A DNA stretch of 64,000 bases from Clostridiales bacterium (GTDB lineage Bacteria; Bacillota; Clostridia; Lachnospirales; Cellulosilyticaceae), in contig DYCF01000010.1 of assembly GCA_019418225.1 (NCBI GenBank), positions 59,501-123,500 of the forward strand, read 5' to 3'. Below, piece by piece: positions 51,072 through 59,194 of the stretch; within the stretch, counting starts at the first letter, position 1; each line of letters opens with the position of its first letter. Both the position numbers and the translations under genes were made by a program. Below the pieces are notes generated by a model, which searched no databases, was not told the origin of the DNA, and saw only the letters and a list, made by a program, of their open reading frames with translations.

Positions 51072-51087
51072 TGCAACTATAGTTGCA
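51072..51087. promoter_or_regulatory. Perfect 16-bp palindrome downstream of the repressor gene
   Basis: TGCAACTATAGTTGCA is fully self-complementary. It lies between integrase and repressor genes (both minus strand), just after the repressor terminator, so it may be an operator for the integrase promoter. The rest of 50851-51110 is A/T-rich without a visible gene. Confidence 0.4.
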
Positions 51088-51110
51088 TGACATATGTAAA
51101 TGTAAGCATA

Positions 51111-51141
51111 AAAAAAATAGCACTCATTTAAGTGCTATTTA
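51111..51141 (-). terminator. Terminator of the prophage repressor gene
   Basis: AAATAGCACT pairs with AGTGCTATTT; on the minus strand it is followed by a T-run and overlaps the 3' end of the gene. Confidence 0.8.
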
Positions 51142-51455
51142 CCTATAAACTTTTTAAAGAATTCATATGCTTCTTTTTCAGTAATTGGTTTTTCTGATGT
51201 TATTTTAATGTTATTTCCATCTATATTTATTTCAGTTACATAAGCTAAGCTATTATCAGTACGACATAACAAGTAATCTGTTGTGCAATTAAATATGTCC
51301 GCCATCGCAGAAAGTGTGTTACTAGGAGGATTACTAATATTTTTCTCATAATTACTTATTTGCCTATCGTTTACTCCTAATATTTCTCCTAGTTTTGCTT
51401 GCGATAACTTTTTCTTTTTTCTTTCGTCCTTTATTCTATCGCCTAATGTATTCAT
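51135..51455 (-). CDS. CI-like prophage repressor, XRE family
   Basis: A 106-residue protein with an N-terminal helix-turn-helix: LGDRIKDERKKKKLSQAKLGEILGVNDRQISNYEKNISNPPSNTLSAMADIF. The short C-terminal part (INIDGNNIKITSEKPITEKEAYEFFKKFIG) has no peptidase motif, so it lacks the LexA-type autocleavage domain. The start at 51455 has AGAGGG upstream on the minus strand. It is divergent from the Cro-like gene across two palindromic operators, the usual lysogeny switch. Confidence 0.88.
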   Translation of the reverse strand: MNTLGDRIKDERKKKKLSQAKLGEILGVNDRQISNYEKNISNPPSNTLSAMADIFNCTTDYLLCRTDNSLAYVTEINIDGNNIKITSEKPITEKEAYEFFKKFIGK

Positions 51456-51498
51456 AATTCCCTCTATTCTATGCGTATCAATCATTTTATATAACATA

Positions 51499-51526
51499 AT
51501 TATAATAAAAAAATAAAAAATATCAA
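51499..51526 (-). promoter_or_regulatory. Repressor promoter
   Basis: On the minus strand TTGATA (51521-51526), a 16-bp spacer and TATAAT (51499-51504) precede the repressor gene by about 45 bases. Confidence 0.65.
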
Positions 51527-51545
51527 TAAAACTTTAAAAAAAGTA

Positions 51546-51649
51546 TTGACTACCCAATTAAATTGGGATAATATAAGCATATCTCCAGCGAGAGTGGAAT
51601 ATAAATATAGGTTAAATATTTTTTTAAACACCACTTCCAATTTAATTGG
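51546..51649 (+). promoter_or_regulatory. Early rightward promoter with two palindromic operators
   Basis: TTGACT (51546-51551), a 17-bp spacer and TAATAT (51569-51574). The spacer is almost filled by the perfect palindrome CCCAATTAAATTGGG (51553-51567). A second copy, CCAATTTAATTGG, lies at 51637-51649, just before the ribosome site of the Cro-like gene. The two sites would let the repressor and the Cro-like protein control the switch. Confidence 0.75.
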
Positions 51650-51668
51650 GGAAAAAGGGGGCGTAAAA

Positions 51669-51869
51669 ATGAGCGTTGTACTAAGCACTATTGTAGGTCT
51701 TAGAAAAGCTAGAGGATTTACTCAAACAGATATTAGCAAGGAACTTGGCATCACTTATGTTGCTTATAGCAAAAAAGAGAATGGTAAAGTTGATTTTTCA
51801 TCAACAGAAATAGGGACAATGGCTAAAATTTTTGGGGTTGATCCAGGTAGATTTTACAAGGAGTTATAA
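51669..51869 (+). CDS. Cro-like XRE-family regulator
   Basis: A 66-residue protein that is almost entirely a helix-turn-helix: IVGLRKARGFTQTDISKELGITYVAYSKKENGKVDFSSTEIGTMAKIFGV. The ATG at 51669 has GGGGGCG upstream and lies after the second operator; earlier in-frame codons would put the promoter inside the gene. It is the first rightward gene and faces the repressor, so it is probably the lytic-side regulator. Confidence 0.82.
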   Translation: MSVVLSTIVGLRKARGFTQTDISKELGITYVAYSKKENGKVDFSSTEIGTMAKIFGVDPGRFYKEL

Positions 51870-51870
51870 C

Positions 51871-52068
51871 ATGGTAAAGCTAGAACAGTACAGAAAAGCT
51901 AACTTGTTAAGCATTAGGCAATTATCTTTAAAAACTGGCATAAGCAGAACTTATCTAACTCAGATTGAGAGAGGGGAAAAGGTTCCCACATTAACGATAG
52001 TATGCACGCTATGTAGAATTTTTAAAATAACACCTAATGACTTTATACCAGAAATTTATTACAAGTAG
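51871..52068 (+). CDS. Second small XRE-family regulator
   Basis: A 65-residue helix-turn-helix protein (KLEQYRKANLLSIRQLSLKTGISRTYLTQIERGEKVPTLTIVCTLCRIFKITPNDFIP). It begins two bases after the Cro-like gene with AAGGAG inside that gene, so both are translated together. Its place in the switch is unknown. Confidence 0.8.
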   Translation: MVKLEQYRKANLLSIRQLSLKTGISRTYLTQIERGEKVPTLTIVCTLCRIFKITPNDFIPEIYYK

Positions 52069-52094
52069 CTGATTAACTAGAAGGGGGATTTAGC

Positions 52095-52283
52095 ATGAAA
52101 AAAGTAACAGTTGCAGAAGCAGCAAGAAGAATGGGGAAAGCACCACAGTTTGTTAGATTATGTTTACAACGTGGACTATTACCTATAGGAATTGCAACTA
52201 AAACAGGTAAGAAAAATTGGAATTATTACATAAGCCCTAAGTTGCTTGATGAATACATAGGAAAGGAAGATGTAAATGAATAA
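52095..52283 (+). CDS. Excisionase-like DNA-binding protein
   Basis: A 62-residue protein with a MerR/excisionase-like winged helix: KKVTVAEAARRMGKAPQFVRLCLQRGLLPIGIA, then WNYYISPKLLDEYIG. Such proteins act as Xis or as small phage regulators. It has AGAAGGGGG upstream and overlaps the Rha gene by eight bases. The excision role is inferred from size and position only. Confidence 0.65.
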   Translation: MKKVTVAEAARRMGKAPQFVRLCLQRGLLPIGIATKTGKKNWNYYISPKLLDEYIGKEDVNE

Positions 52284-53052
52284 ACAAATGACAAATGCAT
52301 TAGCACAAGGTGATAATACACCAGTTGTTTTAAATGGTGTTTCAAATGAAGTATATGTTATTGAAGTGAATGGACAAGCAGTAGTTAGCACTAGAAACGT
52401 AGCTGAAAAGTTTGGAAAGGAACATAAGCATATTCTTAGGGATGTAGAAAATATTAAGGGAAGTGGGGTAGTCCAAAATTGGGCAGACCTATTTATATCA
52501 AATAAATATCAGCATCCACAAAATAAGCAGTGGTATCCGGAGTATTTGCTAACTAGAGACGGATTTACACTTTTAGCAATGGGATTCACGGGAAAAGATG
52601 CTTTGGAATGGAAGCTTAAGTACATAGAAGCATTTAATAAAATGGAGAGTGCATTATCAAATCCATATAAAGATGCTTCACCAGAATTACAAGCTATTTT
52701 ATTGCAAGACAAAAAACTTCAAGTAGTTGAGAACAGAGTGGACAAGCTAGAAAACAAAATGACTATTGACTATAGCCAGCAATGTGAAATTGAACAGAAT
52801 GTTTCTAAGCGTGTAATAGCTATTTTAGGTGGAAAAGATGCACCAGCTTATAAAAATAAGACAGTAAGAGCGAAAGCATTCTCTTATCTGTATAGGTCAC
52901 TTAAAAGAGCATTTCAAGTTAACAGCTACAGGAATATAGCAGTAAAAAATTATGAAGAAGCTATTTTAATTATTAAGAATTGGGACCCTGATGAAGAGCT
53001 GAACTTAATGATTATTGGTGCAAATTCTCAAATGGTATTAGAGGGGAAATGA
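52276..53052 (+). CDS. Phage regulatory protein, Rha and ORF6C domains
   Basis: A 258-residue antirepressor-like protein. The N-terminal half is a Rha domain (VVSTRNVAEKFGKEHKHILRDVENI, WYPEYLLTRDGFTLLAMGFTGKDALEWKLKYIEAFNKME). The C-terminal half matches ORF6C (AILGGKDAPAYKNKTVRAKAFSYLYRSLKRAFQVNSYRNI, EEAILIIKNW). Proteins of this design occur in early regions of many Firmicutes phages and are thought to affect the lytic switch. The start overlaps the upstream gene. Confidence 0.88.
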   Translation: MNKQMTNALAQGDNTPVVLNGVSNEVYVIEVNGQAVVSTRNVAEKFGKEHKHILRDVENIKGSGVVQNWADLFISNKYQHPQNKQWYPEYLLTRDGFTLLAMGFTGKDALEWKLKYIEAFNKMESALSNPYKDASPELQAILLQDKKLQVVENRVDKLENKMTIDYSQQCEIEQNVSKRVIAILGGKDAPAYKNKTVRAKAFSYLYRSLKRAFQVNSYRNIAVKNYEEAILIIKNWDPDEELNLMIIGANSQMVLEGK

Positions 53053-53267
53053 TTATATTGAAACTAAAGATAGAGTATCTAATAGCAATAGCTATAGGCA
53101 TCTTAGTTACACCAGGAGCAATATTTAATGCGTATATAGAAAGAGGATGCAGGGCTTACGGAGGAGAATTGCTAATCATACCTGCGCTATTACTTCTAGT
53201 ATTTCTAGTTAATCAAATAAAAGAAATGTGGAGGTGTGTAGGTTGGGAAAAGCAGAAAGAAGATTGA
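53049..53267 (+). CDS. Small phage membrane protein
   Basis: A 72-residue protein with two membrane segments (YLIAIAIGILVTPGAIFNAYI; LLIIPALLLLVFLVNQI) and a charged C-terminus. It overlaps the preceding stop codon by four bases (ATGA) with GAGGGG upstream. The function is unknown. Confidence 0.65.
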   Translation: MIILKLKIEYLIAIAIGILVTPGAIFNAYIERGCRAYGGELLIIPALLLLVFLVNQIKEMWRCVGWEKQKED

Positions 53268-53413
53268 TGAAGCAAGAAAAAAGAGAACAAGTAAAACAGC
53301 AAATAAAGGTACTACAGTTACAACTTAGAAAAGCTTTAGCAAATGGACAAGCTGGTCTAAAAGATGTAGCTGACATAACAGATAGAATTAAAACTTTAAG
53401 GGGTGAGTTATAA
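53243..53413 (+). CDS. Small helical phage protein
   Basis: A 56-residue, strongly charged helical protein (RRLMKQEKREQVKQQIKVLQ). The start is inferred to be TTG at 53243, eight bases after GGAGG; the frame is also open from a GTG at 53228, which overlaps that site. It overlaps the previous gene by 25 bases. No family is recognised. Confidence 0.5.
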   Translation: MGKAERRLMKQEKREQVKQQIKVLQLQLRKALANGQAGLKDVADITDRIKTLRGEL

Positions 53414-53414
53414 A

Positions 53415-53774
53415 ATGTGTCTTACAAAAGAAGAACATGATGCATACATAAACATGATGATTAAGAATCTAGCTTATGATGAAGCTGCTTATAACATTGA
53501 CCACAAATTAAGCTTCAGAGAGCCAAGCGATGTTGTTGGTGTTATTTTTGAAGAACTTGAAGAGACTGAAGAAGCATTAAAACAGCTTAATGCTAGTATA
53601 AGAGATTTCTTTGAAAACATAAGGTATAACTCAGATCAAGAAGTAATACTTGCTAGATTAGCAACGATTAGTTTAAATGCAGAATTTGTAGTAGGAGAAG
53701 CAGTACAAGTTAAAGCAGTTGCTATAAAGGCCTTAAAGCAGTTACAACCAAAGGAAGTGGTTAAAGATGCTTAA
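53415..53774 (+). CDS. Hypothetical phage protein
   Basis: A 119-residue, acidic, helical protein (CLTKEEHDAYINMMIKNLAY; IFEELEETEEALKQLNASIRDFF). The ATG at 53415 directly follows the previous stop codon, with AGGGGTG upstream. Tight packing within the early operon supports a real gene. I recognise no domain. Confidence 0.65.
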   Translation: MCLTKEEHDAYINMMIKNLAYDEAAYNIDHKLSFREPSDVVGVIFEELEETEEALKQLNASIRDFFENIRYNSDQEVILARLATISLNAEFVVGEAVQVKAVAIKALKQLQPKEVVKDA

Positions 53775-53991
53775 TCCATGTAATCCGATATGCAAGGCAA
53801 GTTGTACATGTCTTTGTACAAAAAAGAAGAAGTATCTTGATTTTTTGGAAGACCATGATGAAGACCTTATTATTTGTAAAAAGAGAAAGAGGGCTTTAAA
53901 AAAAGTTGAAATTTTCAATAAGAATGGCATTCCAATAGATAGAAAAAGGCCCATAAGTAGCGGCAACTACAAAGGGGCCATAAGTAAATAA
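53767..53991 (+). CDS. Cysteine-rich small phage protein
   Basis: A 74-residue protein with a cluster of cysteines at the start (CNPICKASCTCLCTKKKKYL) and a basic remainder. The spacing suggests metal binding. It overlaps the previous gene by eight bases. The function is unknown. Confidence 0.55.
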   Translation: MLNPCNPICKASCTCLCTKKKKYLDFLEDHDEDLIICKKRKRALKKVEIFNKNGIPIDRKRPISSGNYKGAISK

Positions 53992-54029
53992 TTTACAAAC
54001 TTATTATAGCACAATAAAGGAGAAGTGCA

Positions 54030-54203
54030 ATGGCAGAATCCTATATAGAGTGGGCAGATGAAGTGGCCGCTAAAAGCAATGTAGATTCAGGAATAGTAAT
54101 TATGAAGCTAACTAAAGAGTTAGCAAAAGGAAGGAAAGTAGAGGAAGCAAAAGTAATAGTAGCAAATGCAATTATTAATGGAGGGAAAATACATGAAAAT
54201 TAA
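54030..54203 (+). CDS. 57-residue hypothetical phage protein
   Basis: ATG at 54030 with AAAGGAG upstream opens a 57-codon frame (MAESYIEWADEVAAKSNVDS, then MKLTKELAKGRKVEEAKVIV). It ends at 54203, overlapping the start of the ATPase gene by 11 bases. The ribosome site and the overlap support expression. No family is recognised. Confidence 0.6.
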   Translation: MAESYIEWADEVAAKSNVDSGIVIMKLTKELAKGRKVEEAKVIVANAIINGGKIHEN

Positions 54204-55809
54204 AAGAATTGGTATTTCAAATTTTTTAGGTGTAAGAGAATTAGAGTGGTCACCAAGTAATGGTGTAAATCGTATCGAAGGTGTTAAAGGTAGTGGTAAA
54301 ACTTCTATTGTAGAAGCTATTGAAACAGCATTTACAAATGCCAAACGCAGAACAGAAGTTGTAAGACATGGTGAAAATGAAGCAACATTATATGTTGAAA
54401 CTGATACAGGAATGGAGATTGATAGACGTATCAGAACAGAAAAAGCTGACTACTTAAAAGTTAAAGGAGAAGGTACAAAAAGTACAGAGACATTCCTTAG
54501 AAGTCTTATATCTGGTGATGTGTTTAGACCACTTGACTTTGTAAATGCTTCAATAAAAGAACAAACTCAGGTCATTCTTAACATGATAGATGTTAACTGG
54601 ACAATTGAAGATATAGAAAAGTGGTTTGGTGAAGAAGTACCAGGAATCAACTATGACAAACACATTTTACAAGTGCTTAAAGATATAGAGATTAAGCTTT
54701 ACAAGGAACGTGAAGAGGTTAACCGTCAATCGAACGTATTGAAGGTACAAGTTGATGCAATTAAGAAGGAACTTCCAGGTAACTATGATGGTGAAGAATG
54801 GCGTACTAAGAATATTCAAGAGTATTATAGCAAGATAGCAGAGGCACAGAGTATTAATAATCTTATTGATAAAGCTAGGGCATTACAAGAAGGAATCGAA
54901 AATAAGGTGTCTGCTATTATGAGTGAGGCTGAATCTGAAAAGAGCAAAGTTGTTCTTAAGTACAAAGAGGAAGAACAGGATCTAAAAGACATTATTGATT
55001 TATCTAAAAAGAAGATTGATGATGCACAAAGTACAATAGACAATGCTAGTGAAAGAATGTCATTGAAAAGTCATGAGCTTGAATTAGAGAAGCAGCAAAG
55101 AATACAAGAACTTGAAAAAGAGTATCATGACAAAATGTGTGAGCTTGAAAAGTTAATATCTTTAGAGGTTCAAGAAGCTAAAGATATTATAGAACTTCAA
55201 AACAATAAAATTAATGTTAATAACTCTAAGATTGTAGGGTTAGTAGATAAAAAAGAAATAGAACTTAAGGCGATTGATGATCAGGCAGCAGAGAAGGTTG
55301 AAACTGAAAAGGCTAGAGTTGGAAAAGCCGCTGAATACATAAATAATCATAATCAAGTAGATATTGAACCATTACAAAAAGCAGCAGATGAAGTAGCTAA
55401 TATGCAAAGTTATCTTAGAGAGTGGGATAGAATGAAAGGCATTATGGATGGAGAGTTAAGAGATAAGCTTGAATATAGTGATTCTCTTACTGAAAAAATA
55501 AAAGTAGCACGTTCTAAACCAGGAGACTTATTAAAAACGCATGAACTTCCTATTGATGGAATCTCAGTAGATGAAAAAGGACAAATTCGTATCAATGGAA
55601 CATTACTAGATGGACTAAGTGATGGTGAAAAGCTAGAGGTTGCATTTAAAGTAGCGCTTAAAAGAATGGGAGAACTTCGCGTGATGTGCCTAGATGGATT
55701 TGAGAAACTTAATCCAAGTGAGCAAGATAAGGTGTTAGCTATTTGTGAAGAGAATGATGTACAGGCATTTGTAACAGTTACATGTGAAAAAGAATTGGAG
55801 GTTAAATAA
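54193..55809 (+). CDS. Phage SMC-like AAA ATPase
   Basis: A 538-residue ATPase related to SbcC/RecF. The N-terminal ISNFLGVRELEWSPSNGVNRIEGVKGSGKTSIVEAIETAF includes a Walker A (GVKGSGKTS, about 30-38). A long coiled coil covers the middle (about 190-420), and the C-terminal part has a signature-like LSDGEKLEVAFKVAL and Walker B VMCLDGFEKL. The coiled coil is shorter than in SbcC. It is followed by recT and a nuclease gene, so it probably serves phage recombination. The ATG at 54193 has GGAGGG upstream. Confidence 0.85.
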   Translation: MKIKRIGISNFLGVRELEWSPSNGVNRIEGVKGSGKTSIVEAIETAFTNAKRRTEVVRHGENEATLYVETDTGMEIDRRIRTEKADYLKVKGEGTKSTETFLRSLISGDVFRPLDFVNASIKEQTQVILNMIDVNWTIEDIEKWFGEEVPGINYDKHILQVLKDIEIKLYKEREEVNRQSNVLKVQVDAIKKELPGNYDGEEWRTKNIQEYYSKIAEAQSINNLIDKARALQEGIENKVSAIMSEAESEKSKVVLKYKEEEQDLKDIIDLSKKKIDDAQSTIDNASERMSLKSHELELEKQQRIQELEKEYHDKMCELEKLISLEVQEAKDIIELQNNKINVNNSKIVGLVDKKEIELKAIDDQAAEKVETEKARVGKAAEYINNHNQVDIEPLQKAADEVANMQSYLREWDRMKGIMDGELRDKLEYSDSLTEKIKVARSKPGDLLKTHELPIDGISVDEKGQIRINGTLLDGLSDGEKLEVAFKVALKRMGELRVMCLDGFEKLNPSEQDKVLAICEENDVQAFVTVTCEKELEVK

Positions 55810-55811
55810 TC

Positions 55812-56639
55812 ATGGCAGATAAAAAAGAATTGGTTTTAAAGGAGACACATAGCAAGTTAAATCAACTATTAGTAGCGAAGGTGGATGCTATGCCACAGGA
55901 CTTCAATCAAACACGCTTTTTACAAAACTGTATGACTGTATTGCAAGACACAAAAGGTATTGAAAATTGCAAGCCAGTTAGCATTGCAAGGACACTTCTA
56001 AAAGGAGCATTTTTAGGCTTAGATTTCTTCCAAAAAGAATGTTACGCAATTCCTTATGGCGGTGATTTGCAGTTCCAAACAGACTATAAAGGCGAAACCA
56101 AAATGGCTAAGAAGTATAGTATTAGACCTATTAAAGACATTTATGCAAAGGTTGTCAGAAAAGGTGATGAATTTAAAGAGGAGATTGTTGCAGGTCAACA
56201 AGTTGTAGATTTTAAACCACTTCCATTTAATGATGCTGAAATTATTGGAGCATTTGCGGTAGTACTCTATCAAGATGGTGGAATGGAATATGAAACCATG
56301 AGTACAAAACAGATAGAAGGAATTAGGGAAAACTTCTCTAAGATGAAAAACGGATTAATGTGGACAAAGACACCAGAAGAAGCATATAAGAAGACAGTAC
56401 TTAGAAGACTTACTAAAAAAATCGAGAAAGATTTTGCAAGCATTGAACAAGCAAAGGTTTATGATGAAAGTTCAGATATGGATTTTAAGCAAGAACAACC
56501 TAAACAAGAAGCTAATGATCCATTTGCAACAGTTAAAGAAAATGCAATTGATGTTGAATTTAGCGAAGATAAAACAGCACCAGGACAAATGACATCTGAT
56601 GAATCTATGAAAGAAGGTGAAGAAGATGGAACTAAATAG
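55812..56639 (+). CDS. recT: RecT-family single-strand annealing protein
   Basis: A 275-residue recombinase that anneals complementary single strands. The family region is clear: LQDTKGIENCKPVSIARTLLKGAFLGLDFFQKECYAIPYGGDLQFQTDYKGETKMAKKYS, and later MWTKTPEEAYKKTVLRRLTKKI. The acidic C-terminal tail may bind partners. It lies two bases after the ATPase gene and overlaps the PDDEXK nuclease gene, the classic RecT-exonuclease pairing. Confidence 0.93.
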   Translation: MADKKELVLKETHSKLNQLLVAKVDAMPQDFNQTRFLQNCMTVLQDTKGIENCKPVSIARTLLKGAFLGLDFFQKECYAIPYGGDLQFQTDYKGETKMAKKYSIRPIKDIYAKVVRKGDEFKEEIVAGQQVVDFKPLPFNDAEIIGAFAVVLYQDGGMEYETMSTKQIEGIRENFSKMKNGLMWTKTPEEAYKKTVLRRLTKKIEKDFASIEQAKVYDESSDMDFKQEQPKQEANDPFATVKENAIDVEFSEDKTAPGQMTSDESMKEGEEDGTK

Positions 56640-57447
56640 AAAAAATTACTTTTCAAAAGAAGCTGAATTACTCTATATGGGTAGTTCTAGCTTCAAGGCA
56701 TGGGATATTTTACATACAGATGGTTGTGAAGCTAGAGAACTGGCTAAACGTAATGATGAGTGGCAGGGAGAAGAGAATGATGCATTTTTACTTGGTAGCT
56801 ATGTACATTCATGGAATGAAGAAGCTATACCAGAGTTTTTAGCTGAACATCCTGAAATGTTTAGCAGCAGGGGAGCTACTAAAGGACAATTACTTGCTAA
56901 GTATGCATTGGGTGACAAGATGATTGAAACGCTAAGAAATGATGAAAAGGTACAACAGTTTAGAGAAGGTGCAGAGAAAGAAAAAATATTTACTGGTGAA
57001 ATTGCAGGAGTTCCTTTTAAAGTTCAAGTTGATATTTTAAATATTGAAAAAGGTTATTTTGCAGATATTAAAACAACTAAGAACTTATCAGAGAGTTATT
57101 ACAACGCTAGTGAGAAACGCAGAGAATCATTCATAGAAAAATATGATTATTTTACTCAGATAGCAATATACGCTGAAATACTACGTCAGAACTTAAATAC
57201 TGACACATACTTAGAACCTTATTTAATTGTAGTGGACAAGCAGTCAACTCCTGACCATGCAATTATTGATATGGGGACAGGATGGATTGAAGCGAAGCTT
57301 GAAGAAATAAAAGGTAGGCTGCCAAGAATCCTGGCAGTAAGAAATGGGGAAGAGGAACCTATTGGATGTGGTAAATGTGATTACTGCAGAAGTAAGAAGA
57401 AAGCAAAAGTAATAACATTAAGAGAATATATAGATTCTTTAGAGTAG
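56626..57447 (+). CDS. PDDEXK-family phage exonuclease (RecE-like)
   Basis: A 273-residue nuclease probably feeding single strands to RecT. Motifs include LLGSYVHSWNEE, VPFKVQVDILNIEKGYFADIKTTKNLSESYY (the D...DxK catalytic core), YDYFTQIAIYAEIL and LIVVDKQS. The C-terminus carries four cysteines (IGCGKCDYCRSKKK) plus an upstream Cys-poor region, so an iron-sulfur cluster is possible but not certain. The ATG at 56626 overlaps the end of recT by 14 bases. Confidence 0.85.
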   Translation: MELNRKNYFSKEAELLYMGSSSFKAWDILHTDGCEARELAKRNDEWQGEENDAFLLGSYVHSWNEEAIPEFLAEHPEMFSSRGATKGQLLAKYALGDKMIETLRNDEKVQQFREGAEKEKIFTGEIAGVPFKVQVDILNIEKGYFADIKTTKNLSESYYNASEKRRESFIEKYDYFTQIAIYAEILRQNLNTDTYLEPYLIVVDKQSTPDHAIIDMGTGWIEAKLEEIKGRLPRILAVRNGEEEPIGCGKCDYCRSKKKAKVITLREYIDSLE

Positions 57448-57456
57448 GTGATCAAT

Positions 57457-57594
57457 ATGCCTGATACGGAGAAACTTATTAAGGCATTAGATGAATTTCT
57501 TAGTGAGAGGTGCGTTGGTTGTGACCAATGTTCCTCTACAGAGGAAATATGCAAACTGGTAATAGAACTAAAGATTAAGTTAAAAAAAATGTAA
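57457..57594 (+). CDS. 45-residue cysteine-containing phage protein
   Basis: ATG at 57457 with AGGTG upstream encodes 45 residues with four cysteines (CVGCDQCSSTEEIC) between helical ends. The spacing CxxCxxC suggests metal binding. It fills the gap between the nuclease and replication genes. The function is unknown. Confidence 0.55.
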   Translation: MPDTEKLIKALDEFLSERCVGCDQCSSTEEICKLVIELKIKLKKM

Positions 57595-57624
57595 CAAATA
57601 ATTAAATGAAAGGAGGTATGGAAA

Positions 57625-58380
57625 TTGGCAAGACCACAAAAACGAACTGCTGATTACTTCCCACATTACATAACAGCTACAAGTAGAACAGTGTTTGTAT
57701 TAGAAGAAAAGTACGGAAATGATGGTTATGCACTATGGTTTAAATTGCTTGAATTATTAGCAAGTACAGATGGACATTACTTAGATTTCAATGATGAAAC
57801 TGACTTTGAATTTTTTGCAGCAAAGGCAAAGATAGAGACAGAAAAGGCAATTGAAATAATAGATCAGTTAGCTAAATTAAAAGCAATAGATAGAGAGTTG
57901 TGGAAACATAAAATTATATGGTGCCAAAAGTTCGTAGATAATCTTTCAGATTTATATACAAGGCGAAGAGTTTCATTGCCTAAAAAGCCAACTTTGGAAG
58001 AGATAACGAATGATGAAGAACATTATATTGAAAGTATGGAGAATGAGGGAAGTGAAATAGTAAGTGATGATAAAACTACCTCTTTTCAAATTGTAAAAGA
58101 AGTATATGAACAAAATATAGGAATGTTGTCAGGAACAGTAGTTGAAATAATTAACTACTACATAGAACAAGGTATGCAAGCTGAACTAATTGCAGAGTCA
58201 ATTAAAAAATCTTGCATGAACAACAAGAGGACAATGAGTTATGCAGAAGGTATTCTAAAAAATTGGCTTAAAGAAGGAATCAGAACGATTGAGCAGTATA
58301 ATGCATCAGTAGTAGAGAGGGAATCTAATAAAGGAATTACAAAAGATTGCAGGTATACAGATGATGATTTACCTTGCTAG
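57625..58380 (+). CDS. Phage replisome organiser, Lin1244/DnaD-like
   Basis: A 251-residue protein. The N-terminal half matches the Lin1244/Lin1753-type domain (ADYFPHYITATSRTVFVLEEKYGNDGYALWFKLLELLASTDGHYLD), and the C-terminal part has a DnaD-like tail (IINYYIEQGMQAELIAESIKKSCMNNKRTMSYAEGILKNWLKEGI). It should bind the phage origin and recruit the loader encoded next. It starts with TTG eight bases after AAAGGAGG; the nearby ATG at 57618 is out of frame. Confidence 0.88.
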   Translation: MARPQKRTADYFPHYITATSRTVFVLEEKYGNDGYALWFKLLELLASTDGHYLDFNDETDFEFFAAKAKIETEKAIEIIDQLAKLKAIDRELWKHKIIWCQKFVDNLSDLYTRRRVSLPKKPTLEEITNDEEHYIESMENEGSEIVSDDKTTSFQIVKEVYEQNIGMLSGTVVEIINYYIEQGMQAELIAESIKKSCMNNKRTMSYAEGILKNWLKEGIRTIEQYNASVVERESNKGITKDCRYTDDDLPC

Positions 58381-58391
58381 GAGATGAAAAT

Positions 58392-59183
58392 GTGAGAAGT
58401 ATTCAAGATACAGTAAATAGAATAAGGCTAAGAGCACAGATGGAAAGTATAGACTACAAACCTAGTTACAAGTGTAGTAAATGCAAAGATACAGGAGTTA
58501 TCTTAGTAACAAGTAATGGAGAAGAGGTAGCAAGTACTGAAGTACCACAGAGCCAACAAGGGAGTTGTAGAGCTAAGAAATGTACATGCAATATTGAAAG
58601 TACAATAAAAAAATGTATAGCAAGAAGTGGGATTGATATAAAAGAGTTTGAAGCAAAAACTTTTGAATCGTTTAAAACAGCAACTGAAGAGCAAAAGAAG
58701 ATGAAGCAGATAGCACAAGACTTTTTAAATGATAGAAATGCTATTGGATTTGGATTATTTGGGAAAAGTGGAACAGGTAAAACACATATCTCAATAGCAT
58801 GTATCAATGAGATATGTAAAAAAGGAACAAGCGTTTTATATTTTAACTATAGAAGAGACATTCAAGAATTAATAGCGAATAAGTACGATACTATTAATTA
58901 TAACAAGTTATATGGTAACTGGGTAAATGTGCCTGTGCTGTATATCGACGATATGTTTAAGTTTGTAGTAGGTAATAATGGACCAGCTATGGAAGAAATG
59001 AGGATAATGTTTAGCTTACTGAATGACCGCTATATTAACAAAAAGAAGACATTATTTTCAAGTGAAATGACTGGTGCTGAACTTATAAAGTTGGATGAGG
59101 CTATAGGGAGTAGAATTATTGAAATGTGTGGTAAGTACTGTATGAGATGTACAGGAGAAAACAGAAGAATAAAACCATGCTAG
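58392..59183 (+). CDS. DnaC-like helicase loader
   Basis: A 263-residue AAA+ protein. It begins with a zinc-ribbon-like region (YKCSKCKDTG, then CRAKKCTC), followed by the ATPase core: Walker A FGKSGTGKTHISIA, Walker B VLYIDDMFK and a sensor region (KTLFSSEMTG). It would load the replicative helicase at the phage origin with the DnaD-like protein. The start is GTG at 58392 with AGGAG upstream; the frame is open to an upstream TTG inside the previous gene. Confidence 0.88.
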   Translation: MRSIQDTVNRIRLRAQMESIDYKPSYKCSKCKDTGVILVTSNGEEVASTEVPQSQQGSCRAKKCTCNIESTIKKCIARSGIDIKEFEAKTFESFKTATEEQKKMKQIAQDFLNDRNAIGFGLFGKSGTGKTHISIACINEICKKGTSVLYFNYRRDIQELIANKYDTINYNKLYGNWVNVPVLYIDDMFKFVVGNNGPAMEEMRIMFSLLNDRYINKKKTLFSSEMTGAELIKLDEAIGSRIIEMCGKYCMRCTGENRRIKPC

Positions 59184-59194
59184 GAGGAAATACA

